Assembly (NCBI GenBank): GCA_029983695.1
Contig: JASBZB010000003.1
Coordinates: 1 to 64,000, forward strand
Source: Lutispora sp003527145
Lineage (GTDB): Bacteria; Bacillota; Clostridia; Lutisporales; Lutisporaceae
Length of the DNA: 64,000 nucleotides
Reading direction: 5' to 3'
Notes under the pieces: model-generated
Databases searched by the model: none
The model's input: the letters and a program-made list of their open reading frames with translations, nothing else
Told to the model about the DNA's origin: nothing
Made by a program: the position numbers and the translations under genes
Shown: piece by piece, positions 1 through 6,340 of the stretch
Layout: every line of letters begins with the position of its first letter
Position numbering within the stretch: the first letter of the stretch is position 1

Positions 1-1
1 T

Positions 2-1255
2 GCTGCAGAAGAAGATATAGAGGAAGGTGCAGGCAAGACGGGGCATAAAAACCGAGAAAGCAGCATAGCTCCAACCTTTGAGATGAAGGAAGGGGCGGAA
101 CAGGAATATATAGCTTCAGTGCTGGGCACCGCCGGATTGGGCGGAAAGAATTATTTGGTCACGGAAGTGACCGCAAGGCTTAGGGCGGCGGGCCAAAGCT
201 TCAAAGAGTTCAAAAGGGATATAGCAAATAATCTGGATATGGCTGTGAGGCATATAGAGGAGTCGGGAGCCTCCGGTATCAATAATGCAAGGATCGATTT
301 GCAAAAGACCATAGATTCATTGGATAAAGCTATACTAAAAAGCGATATAGCATTATTTGCAGATATGAAGCTGGAAAAAGAACTGGTAAAGGCAGACAGT
401 CAGCTCCAAAAAGCAAAAACGCTCCTGGATATGGGCGAATATGATAAGGCCTGCAAGCTGGTGGAAAAAGTAAAAACCACCATTGAATCATTGAACTGGA
501 AGCCTTCCAATACGAGGGTCCTTCACTTTGCAAGCTTAAAGGAGGGCTTTGAAGAGGGCAAAAGTTCTGAAAACAAGCTTAAGACTGCTCTGAAGGGCTT
601 GACACAAAACTTTTCTCAAGAGGACTATACACCGAGAAAGGTGTATGAAGCCTTAAGGCTTCTGGGAAGCGATCATGAAGGAGAGGCTGCCAGATTCCTT
701 GCAGGGGAGAATGTCAGGGAAGAAGAACTGCACAATAATATCAAGTCTTTGCTTTTTAAGCTTTCTGAAAAGGGCAATCCTATGGCGGAGCTGGCACAAA
801 AGGTCACAGGAAGCCAATTATTGAACAGGACGGATAACGGGACGCTGCAGACCATGTTTTTTGCACTGCCCTTGACTATCAACGGAAATGTCAGCGATAT
901 GAAAGTATATATCAATTCGAAAAAAGATGAGAAAAAGCTTGATTGGCAGAATTGCAGCATTTTTTTCCTCATAGATACAAAAAAATTGGGTGAGACAGGT
1001 GTTTTGCTGCAAGCCTCAGGGGGAAATCTCAGCATTACGGTGAAAAACGATAGAGAGGATTTGAAGGACAGAGTAAGCCCGCTGCTCATGGGATTTAAGG
1101 AGAATTTAAAGGAATTGGGCTATGAAGTGAGCAGCATCGGATTTGCAAGGCTCAGTGCCAAAGAGGGAGAGCAGCAGATGGCTTCAAGCCGTATGATCAA
1201 TACAGCAGCAAATTCAATCAATCCTATGAAGAAAGGATTTGACATAAAAATATGA
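2..1255 (+). CDS. Flagellar hook-length control-like protein (FliK-like), 5' end outside window
   Basis: The reading frame is open to the left edge, so this is a C-terminal fragment of about 417 codons; an internal ATG at 83 is not a convincing start. The C-terminal 110 residues resemble the FliK C-terminal domain: a beta-rich stretch with LGETGVLLQ and SITVKN segments, followed by a helix in which a long 'LKELGYEVSS' run occurs, as in the domain that binds the export switch FlhB. The middle is helical and charged. The next gene is an FlhB-like switch protein overlapping by four bases (ATGA), which fits a role in flagellar export switching. The family assignment is inferred from pattern only; a DUF6240-type flagellar-locus protein is the alternative. 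Confidence 0.45.
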   Translation, partial: AAEEDIEEGAGKTGHKNRESSIAPTFEMKEGAEQEYIASVLGTAGLGGKNYLVTEVTARLRAAGQSFKEFKRDIANNLDMAVRHIEESGASGINNARIDLQKTIDSLDKAILKSDIALFADMKLEKELVKADSQLQKAKTLLDMGEYDKACKLVEKVKTTIESLNWKPSNTRVLHFASLKEGFEEGKSSENKLKTALKGLTQNFSQEDYTPRKVYEALRLLGSDHEGEAARFLAGENVREEELHNNIKSLLFKLSEKGNPMAELAQKVTGSQLLNRTDNGTLQTMFFALPLTINGNVSDMKVYINSKKDEKKLDWQNCSIFFLIDTKKLGETGVLLQASGGNLSITVKNDREDLKDRVSPLLMGFKENLKELGYEVSSIGFARLSAKEGEQQMASSRMINTAANSINPMKKGFDIKI

Positions 1256-1548
1256 TTTACAGGAATATCAACCAAGTAAAAAAAAGAGCCAGATCGGGAC
1301 CTATGGCTGCAGCTTTGAATTATGACGGCAGCGGTGACGGTGCTCCGACGGTCACGGCCAGCGGTAAGGGACTGGTGGCGGCAAAGATCATCGAGATGGC
1401 CAAAGAGCGGAGCATACCCATAGAGGAGGATATGAGCCTGGTGGCAGAGCTCATAGATATGGACCTGGGAGAGAATGTGCCTCCTCAGCTCTATTCTGTA
1501 ATAGCAGAGATATTGCTGCTGATCGAAAGAATGGAGAACGTTTTTTAG
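1252..1548 (+). CDS. FlhB-like C-terminal domain protein (EscU/YscU/HrcU family)
   Basis: This 98-residue protein matches the cytoplasmic domain of FlhB, the flagellar type III export substrate-specificity switch, without the membrane part. Family hallmarks are visible: the AALNYDGSGDGAPTV segment, 'ASGKGLVAAKIIEMAKERSIPI', and 'LDLGENVPPQLYSVIAEIL' spread over residues 18-90. The autocleavage NPTH motif of full FlhB is absent, which is usual for these stand-alone FlhX/YlqH-like proteins. The start ATG overlaps the upstream stop in an ATGA junction, so the two are translationally coupled. It probably modulates or partly replaces FlhB's C-terminal domain at the export gate. No membrane segment is present. 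Confidence 0.8.
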   Translation: MIYRNINQVKKRARSGPMAAALNYDGSGDGAPTVTASGKGLVAAKIIEMAKERSIPIEEDMSLVAELIDMDLGENVPPQLYSVIAEILLLIERMENVF

Positions 1549-1570
1549 AACTCAGGGTTCAGAACTCAGC
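1548..1570. repeat. CTCAG-type interspersed repeat
   Basis: The spacer begins with two copies of the core GAACTCAG separated by GGTTCA. The same core recurs in spacers at about 19951, 23393, 26112, 45848 and 48004, in both orientations. It is non-coding and lies directly after the FlhB-like gene. Confidence 0.6.
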
Positions 1571-1748
1571 ATTAGGGTCGGGCTGCTGCCCTGAAGCTCT
1601 GCAATCGTTGTCAGTCAACATAACAAAGATGCTATATATAACGCATTAAATATTTTACAAAACTGTCATTCTGAACGTATGCCTTTTTTAAACTACAAAT
1701 GCATTTATTGTGTTATATATAATAAAGATTTTTGCGATGGAATCAATG

Positions 1749-1776
1749 TAAAGATTAAGAGGGTTTTTGTCGATAC
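1749..1776 (+). promoter_or_regulatory. Sigma-D (sigma-28) type promoter for fliS-flagellin
   Basis: TAAA at 1749-1752 is followed after 16 bases by GTCGATAC at 1769-1776. This matches the flagellar consensus TAAA-N15/16-GCCGATAA at six of eight positions in the second box. The same spacing is seen at two other flagellar promoters in this window. Its position requires translation to start downstream, at 1806. Confidence 0.6.
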
Positions 1777-1805
1777 TTTATATGTATGATTTTGGAGGTG
1801 TGATT

Positions 1806-2243
1806 TTGAGAATATATGAAGAGCAGGAAATAATGGATATGAAGCCTCAGGAGCTTACAGCTCTTTTGTATCAGGCATTTTTAGAAAAATTGAGGGCATC
1901 GATAAAAGCTTTGGAAGAAGGAGATGCAGTAGGCTCAAATTACCTCTTGCAGGGCTGCAATGATATATTGGAAAGGCTCGGAGCAGGGATCAATTATAAG
2001 GCAGGGATCATCGCAGACCAGCTGGAGGCTTTGTACAGCTTCTGCGCTGAAACGTTGATAGAGGCCAATATTAAAAAGGATAAAGCGCTGATGGAGCAGG
2101 TGTTGACTATTATGGAGAACATATCCCAAGCCTGGTCTGCGGCGATGGAGATATCCGATATGGAAACAGGAAGCAATAATAAGCTGGGCTCTTATGAGGA
2201 TCATTTGTATTATCAGCCGGCCAATGTTGATATCGCTGAATAA
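1806..2243 (+). CDS. fliS: FliS-like flagellin export chaperone
   Basis: FliS binds the C-terminal helices of flagellin in the cytoplasm and keeps it unpolymerised for export. The all-helical protein of about 145 residues carries family features: 'MKPQELTALLYQAFLEKLRASI' near the N-terminus, 'NYKAGIIADQLEALYSF' and 'LIEANIKKDKALMEQVL' in the middle. I chose the TTG at 1806 because GGAGGTG lies 5-9 bases upstream; the earlier in-frame TTG at 1767 lies inside the sigma-D promoter. The gene is immediately followed by a flagellin gene, its expected client. The tail after residue 120 (with a YEDHLYYQP segment) is longer than in typical FliS. Confidence 0.75.
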   Translation: MRIYEEQEIMDMKPQELTALLYQAFLEKLRASIKALEEGDAVGSNYLLQGCNDILERLGAGINYKAGIIADQLEALYSFCAETLIEANIKKDKALMEQVLTIMENISQAWSAAMEISDMETGSNNKLGSYEDHLYYQPANVDIAE

Positions 2244-2270
2244 GCCGGATTAAGGAAGGGAGAATAGGAT

Positions 2271-3977
2271 ATGAGGATAAACACTAATATCCAGGCAATA
2301 AATGCCTACAGACAATTAACCGTCAGTCATGGGAAGGTTTCAAAAAATATTGAAAAGCTGTCTTCCGGCTTGAGGATCAACAGAGCTGGCGATGATGCGG
2401 CAGGCCTTGCCATATCGGAAAAGATGAGGTCTCAGATAAGAGGGCTCAAAATGGCAGAGAGAAACACCTTAGACGGAGTATCTTTGATACAGACGGCAGA
2501 AGGTGCATTGCAGGAAGTGCACAATGCATTGCAAAGGATGAGGGAACTGTCTATACAAGCAGCCAATGGAACCATGGAAGCCAATGACAGGCTGGCAATC
2601 CAAAATGAGATTGACCAGTTGACATATGATATAGACAGGATCGCAAAGACCACTCAGTTTAATGCCAATCCTCTTCTGAGGGGATCGCTGCTGTCAAGAC
2701 CCGTTATAACCACCAACTCACCGGAAATAAAGTATGCAGGAAGCGGCACCTGGAAGGGTGATGTGGCAGCAGAGCCCAGTGCCAGGGGAGAGGTGGAGCT
2801 GCAGCTTACGCCTAATCCGGCAGACGGTCAATACCTGATGATAAATGGAAAGTATTATGAATTTGAAGCTATACCAACACCACCGGCACTACCCAATGGA
2901 GTTACGGCGGGCAGGATTAAAGTGGATATAGGGACAGACCCGGAAGCAACTTTGAATAATCTTTTGGATGCAATTGCAGAAAATGATAAAACATTTGATA
3001 AGGCTGCCAGCACAGTTGCAGGAAGCAGCTTGCTGCTAAAAACAGCTAAAAATATGTCTCCTTTGGAAGCAAAAAAAGTTGAAGTAGGATCTGGTACTAC
3101 TGGATCAGCAAAGTTTGTGGACAGCTTAAGCACAGCAACTCCCAAGCCTGCTGCTGCCAAATTAAATGCTCCTGATACTTCAACCAACTGGAAGACCACC
3201 TATCTTAATTTCACCGAGCTTCCAAAGGTAGGAGATATGCTTGTTATCGACGGTGTCACTATTGAATTTAAGGACGAATCCATACCTTATAACGGCGGCA
3301 CAAATACGGCAGTAGTCGGAGTAAAGGACAGAACCGTATATGATGTGATGGCAGAGGTATACAATGCCATAACCTCAGCCAAAAACAACAGCGAAGCGGA
3401 AGCTTTGATAGATTTTAAGGTAAACGGGAACTCTTTGATACTCACTACGAACAAAACCGATGACGGAGCTGGCAACGGCCTGGAGATAGAATACAGGGAC
3501 AATGATTTTGAGACCTATGCAGGTAAGGATATGGATATAAACCTTCAGATAGGAGCCAATGACAGCGAGAGCATGAAGCTTCTCATAGGCGTAGTGGATG
3601 CGGCATTCCTGGGTATAGGCAGAAAAGCGGACCATAAGGGCGTAATATCCACCGCAGGGGTAGATGCGGAAGCAGGTATAAGCATCATGAGCGAAGAGGA
3701 TGCCAACAATGCCATAGGATTCTTTGATAATGCCATAAGGATGGTATCCGAATCCCGCTCCAGGCTGGGAGCATATCAGAACAGGCTTGAGCATACCGTT
3801 TCCAATATTACTACAACGGCAGAAAACATGACGGCAGCAGAATCAAGAATAAGAGACGTAGATATGGCATTGGAAATGTCCGAATTTACCAAGAACAGCA
3901 TAATAAATCAAGCGGCTACAGCTATGTTGGCCCAGGCCAACCAAATGCCCCAGGGCGTACTAAAGCTATTGCAATAG
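2271..3977 (+). CDS. Flagellin with large variable central insertion
   Basis: The ends are canonical flagellin: the N-terminal 'MRINTNIQAINAYRQL' and 'SSGLRINRAGDDAAGLAISEKMR', and the C-terminal 'AESRIRDVDMALEMSEFTKNSII' and 'MLAQANQMPQGVLKLLQ'. These D0/D1 helices form the filament core. At 568 residues it is about twice the size of the second flagellin at 49228. Residues about 140-420 form a surface-exposed insertion with two related segments, each with a 'G..L.I(N/D)G..YEF/IEF' pattern followed by a helix (LNNLLDAIAEN, VYDVMAEVYNAI) and a 'SLLLKT/SLILTT' strand, suggesting a duplicated domain. It lies 27 bases after fliS behind AAGGAAGGGAG. It could be a minor or alternative filament protein. 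Confidence 0.93.
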   Translation: MRINTNIQAINAYRQLTVSHGKVSKNIEKLSSGLRINRAGDDAAGLAISEKMRSQIRGLKMAERNTLDGVSLIQTAEGALQEVHNALQRMRELSIQAANGTMEANDRLAIQNEIDQLTYDIDRIAKTTQFNANPLLRGSLLSRPVITTNSPEIKYAGSGTWKGDVAAEPSARGEVELQLTPNPADGQYLMINGKYYEFEAIPTPPALPNGVTAGRIKVDIGTDPEATLNNLLDAIAENDKTFDKAASTVAGSSLLLKTAKNMSPLEAKKVEVGSGTTGSAKFVDSLSTATPKPAAAKLNAPDTSTNWKTTYLNFTELPKVGDMLVIDGVTIEFKDESIPYNGGTNTAVVGVKDRTVYDVMAEVYNAITSAKNNSEAEALIDFKVNGNSLILTTNKTDDGAGNGLEIEYRDNDFETYAGKDMDINLQIGANDSESMKLLIGVVDAAFLGIGRKADHKGVISTAGVDAEAGISIMSEEDANNAIGFFDNAIRMVSESRSRLGAYQNRLEHTVSNITTTAENMTAAESRIRDVDMALEMSEFTKNSIINQAATAMLAQANQMPQGVLKLLQ

Positions 3978-4030
3978 AATGAGCCACCATGACCCATAAG
4001 GAATACCCTAGAGGGATAGGATGTGATCAG

Positions 4031-4468
4031 ATGAAAGTCAGAAACGTAGGAAAAGTAGATATTTCAGGTACACAAGCAAAAAAGGTGAAGGATGAAGCTT
4101 CAGTATCCTTTCGCGAAGTCATGTCCACCCGAAGAGACGAGATCGATGCAGATAGGCTGAACAGGCTCATGGAGGATATAGATGAGCAGGGTAAGATACT
4201 GGCTGATTCTATGACCGTTGAGGATCTGAGGGATTATAAGAAAAAGGTAAAGGAATTTTTATCCGAGGCTGTTAAATATGGCTTAAAGGTTCAGCAAAGC
4301 AGAGGATTTAACAGAGGTGGAAGGATGAGAATATACAAGACCGTCCAAAAAGTAGACGAAAAGCTCCTGGAATTGACAGACGCTGTAATAAATAAGCAAG
4401 AGAAAGGGATCAAGGTTTTAAGCCTTATAGGAGAGATAAGGGGACTTCTTCTTGACGTATATGCCTGA
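4031..4468 (+). CDS. YaaR family protein (DUF327)
   Basis: This 145-residue helical protein matches the YaaR family of Firmicutes, whose biochemical role is unknown. Recognisable features are the N-terminal 'DISGTQAKKVKDEASVSFREVM', a central 'LADSMTVEDLRDYKKKVKEFL' and 'SRGFNRGGRMRIYKTVQKVDEKLLEL'. The start at 4031 is chosen because an AGAGGGATAGG stretch precedes it by about ten bases and family members begin just before this point; an in-frame ATG at 3989 would add an unlikely leader. It sits in the flagellin transcription unit, 53 bases after the flagellin stop, and ends at a strong terminator. Confidence 0.75.
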   Translation: MKVRNVGKVDISGTQAKKVKDEASVSFREVMSTRRDEIDADRLNRLMEDIDEQGKILADSMTVEDLRDYKKKVKEFLSEAVKYGLKVQQSRGFNRGGRMRIYKTVQKVDEKLLELTDAVINKQEKGIKVLSLIGEIRGLLLDVYA

Positions 4469-4492
4469 TGAGCATACTTTATCTGAAACATC

Positions 4493-4527
4493 AGCCGACT
4501 CGTGGTGAGTCGGCTTTTTATTTTTTG
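4493..4527 (+). terminator. Rho-independent terminator after yaaR
   Basis: A perfect 9-bp stem, AGCCGACTC/GAGTCGGCT (4493-4501 with 4507-4515), encloses a 5-base loop and is followed by TTTTATTTTTT. It ends the fliS-flagellin-yaaR unit. Confidence 0.92.
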
Positions 4528-4592
4528 CATCAGGGCTTATATAATGGCTTTATCCGCGGAAATAAAACAATGACCGGTCGGAAAGGTCAGGC

Positions 4593-5114
4593 TTGGATAA
4601 AGCTAAAATATTGGAGGAAGTCAGCCCGCTGATCATTTCATCTATCAATAAGTATGCAAAAAGCAAGGGGGAATTTGAGGACCTATATCAGGAAGGAGCA
4701 TTGGCAGTACTTGAGTCTTTAGACAAATATGAGCAAAACAAAGGTGTTAATATGTTTTACTATTTAAAGCTTCAGCTTAAATTTTTCTACCTTAACTATA
4801 AAAGGTATGAAAAGAAAACAGTATCTCTCGATGAACCTATAGGAGAAGGAATAAGTTTGGCAGACGCTCTAGCAGATGAAAGCAGCGATGTGGAGGATAT
4901 AGTTTTTGCCAATTGCGAAAGCCAAGAGGCTTACAAGGCTCTGCAGGATTTAGCAAGCGAAGAAAGATATATGATTGAGCAAAGCATAATACACCGCAGA
5001 ACCCTGGATGATCTGTCAAAGGAATTGGGTATGAGCAGAACAACACTATTCAGAAGAAAAAATAAAATTTTAGACAAGCTATCCAATAGGCTGATAGGCA
5101 AGTGGGGAACATAA
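4593..5114 (+). CDS. RNA polymerase sigma factor, sigma-70 family (short)
   Basis: This 173-residue protein has a sigma region 2 (residues about 8-65; 'FEDLYQEGALAVLESLDKYE' matches the core-binding and -10 recognition helix, with 'FYYLKLQLKFFYLNYKRYE' after it) and a region 4 helix-turn-helix (about 125-165; 'RTLDDLSKELGMSRTTLFRRK'). The short linker 'VSLDEPIGEGISLADALAD' resembles the region 3 remnant of sporulation-type or phage-type sigma factors rather than a classical ECF factor. The start is a TTG at 4593 with GGAAAGG about seven bases upstream. No anti-sigma gene is adjacent. Targets are unknown; the large coiled-coil/Spo0E/XRE neighbours are not obviously linked. Confidence 0.8.
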   Translation: MDKAKILEEVSPLIISSINKYAKSKGEFEDLYQEGALAVLESLDKYEQNKGVNMFYYLKLQLKFFYLNYKRYEKKTVSLDEPIGEGISLADALADESSDVEDIVFANCESQEAYKALQDLASEERYMIEQSIIHRRTLDDLSKELGMSRTTLFRRKNKILDKLSNRLIGKWGT

Positions 5115-5135
5115 ACCACCGATATATAAAATAAT

Positions 5136-5468
5136 CTATTCGCTTACACGTTTTAGCAAAAATGTTTCTTGTTCTTGTTTTAAAAGGCGGTTATCAATCT
5201 TTCTTATATCTTCCCAGACATAAGAAAGCTCGGTTTTGATTGACTTGACATCAAGCTTTATCAATTTAACATCAGATTTGATCGCCTTTACTTCTTTTCC
5301 CAGATTGATCTGCCTTGCTTCCAGTCTGCCATAGCCTGCTTCCAGTCTGCCATAACCTTCTTCAAGTCTGTCATAACCTGCCTCCAGTCTAGTCTGCCCT
5401 TCTTTCAAGCCTCGGATGTCAGTTTGCATTTGCTCCAGAATATGTAGGATTTTCTCTTCATTATTCAT
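5136..5468 (-). CDS. Coiled-coil protein with heptad tandem repeats
   Basis: This roughly 110-residue protein is almost entirely predicted coiled coil. Four heptads of the type RLEAGYG/RLEEGYG stand around residues 25-50, followed by 'VKAIKSDVKLIKLDVKSIKTEL' repeats. The DNA for the heptads is a 21-bp tandem repeat. Similar short coiled-coil hypothetical proteins are common in Clostridia, with no known function. ATG at 5468 is chosen because AGGAGTGG lies just upstream; a GTG at 5477 falls inside that site. It is convergent with the sigma factor gene and co-directional with the Spo0E-like gene 78 bases upstream. Confidence 0.65.
   Translation of the reverse strand: MNNEEKILHILEQMQTDIRGLKEGQTRLEAGYDRLEEGYGRLEAGYGRLEARQINLGKEVKAIKSDVKLIKLDVKSIKTELSYVWEDIRKIDNRLLKQEQETFLLKRVSE
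5316..5399. repeat. 21-bp tandem repeat, four units
   Basis: Units start at 5316, 5337, 5358 and 5379, with the form TGCTTCCAGTCTGCCATAACC; the first two differ by one base and the last two are diverged. Each unit encodes one coiled-coil heptad, so copy-number change would preserve the reading frame. Confidence 0.8.
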
Positions 5469-5546
5469 GGTATCCACTCCTCATTATAAATTTATCAGTT
5501 CTGAGCAATAAAATCAATTCTATTTCTTCAACAATTTATAAGCCTG

Positions 5547-5735
5547 CTAAGCCTTAGATTTCAGCTCCGTCTCCAATTCCGTATACCTGTTGATCATGTC
5601 ATCCAAAGCTTTGCTTAAGCTCAGCACCTCATCGCATAAAGGATCCGGATTCTTAGCGAGCATAGTATTCAATCTATCCCTCATTTCGCCTATAATACCT
5701 TTTAACATAGATAATTCTTCATATTTTTTATCCAT
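5547..5735 (-). CDS. Spo0E-like aspartyl-phosphate phosphatase family protein
   Basis: The 62-residue protein has the two-helix pattern of Spo0E-like regulators: 'LKGIIGEMRDRLNTML' followed by 'EVLSLSKALDDMINRY'. The (S)xxLDxxI(N)xY signature contains the catalytic region in Spo0E, which dephosphorylates Spo0A~P and delays sporulation. The start is not certain: ATG at 5735 gives a standard Spo0E-size protein, but the AGGAGGTG site lies about 15 bases away, so a non-canonical start a few codons upstream is possible. A promoter and operator lie at 5794-5822. The XRE gene is divergent, which suggests that it represses this gene. Confidence 0.65.
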   Translation of the reverse strand: MDKKYEELSMLKGIIGEMRDRLNTMLAKNPDPLCDEVLSLSKALDDMINRYTELETELKSKA

Positions 5736-5793
5736 CGCTTTAATATTGAGCACCTCCTGTAATATCGGGACACTTAGTCCAAAACATATATAC

Positions 5794-5822
5794 ATTATAC
5801 TGGACTGCAAGTCCATAGTCAA
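5794..5822 (-). promoter_or_regulatory. Promoter for Spo0E-like gene with palindromic operator in the spacer
   Basis: On the minus strand, TTGACT (5817-5822) and TATAAT (5794-5799) are separated by exactly 17 bases. The spacer holds a perfect palindrome, TGGACTGCAAGTCCA (5801-5815), which would be blocked by a bound repressor. A further AGTCCAA half-site lies at 5776-5782. Confidence 0.7.
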
Positions 5823-5839
5823 GGAAAATTATCCATTTA

Positions 5840-5862
5840 GTCCAACATATTTATAATTGGAC
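5840..5862 (+). promoter_or_regulatory. XRE gene promoter region with split palindrome
   Basis: GTCCAA (5840-5845) and TTGGAC (5857-5862) form an inverted pair around a TATAAT box at 5852-5857 on the plus strand; the -35 (TTATCC, 5829-5834) is weak. The half-sites match those at 5776 and 5801-5815, consistent with autoregulation by the XRE protein. Confidence 0.55.
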
Positions 5863-5899
5863 GATATGTGCTAAAATGAAAATTGAGAGGTGGTCATAT

Positions 5900-6262
5900 A
5901 TGTCATTTGGCGAAAAGCTTGCTATGCTTCGCGGAGAAAAGAACATGAGCCGCAATGAGCTGGCAAAGATTTTGAACATATCCTATTCTTCTATTTCAAA
6001 ATATGAGACAGAAATAAGATTCCCTGATCAGGATATGTTAAGAAAAATTGCCGATTATTTTCAGGTGTCAACGGATTACCTGCTGGGAAGAACCGATGTA
6101 CGATATTTTTATGATGAATATGAAGCGGGAGAAATCTCATCTGTCTCTGAAACAGCTTCTTATCATGATTTTAATAAAGATGAGCTGCCTGAAGAAGCCA
6201 TTAAGCAGATAAACGATTACATAGAATTTATTAAACAGAAATACAATTCTGACAGCAAGTAA
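5900..6262 (+). CDS. XRE family helix-turn-helix transcriptional regulator
   Basis: Residues about 3-60 form a Cro/CI-type HTH: 'FGEKLAMLRGEKNMSRNELAKI', 'ISYSSISKYETEIRFPDQDML', and the typical ending 'IADYFQVSTDYLLGRTD'. The acidic C-terminal half ('INDYIEFIKQKY') probably mediates dimer contacts. The start at 5900 has GAGAGGTGG upstream; an ATG at 5876 lies within that leader. It is divergent from the Spo0E-like gene, with shared TTGGAC/GTCCAA half-sites in between. It is probably an autoregulated repressor of the Spo0E-like gene; the signal is unknown. Confidence 0.85.
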   Translation: MSFGEKLAMLRGEKNMSRNELAKILNISYSSISKYETEIRFPDQDMLRKIADYFQVSTDYLLGRTDVRYFYDEYEAGEISSVSETASYHDFNKDELPEEAIKQINDYIEFIKQKYNSDSK

Positions 6263-6340
6263 AGTCTGAGTACGTTATCCGGGAGCGAAACTAAGGTTAG
6301 CTGCCGGTTAAATGATTTTTATCCGGTGAGGGGAGATTGG

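Noticed and set aside
4570..4632. A short ATG frame overlapping the sigma factor start
   Set aside because: It is only 20 codons, and the sigma factor's TTG frame has the conserved protein sequence and a suitable ribosome binding site.
5316..5399. A CRISPR array
   Set aside because: The 21-bp units are directly tandem with no spacers and lie inside a coding frame.
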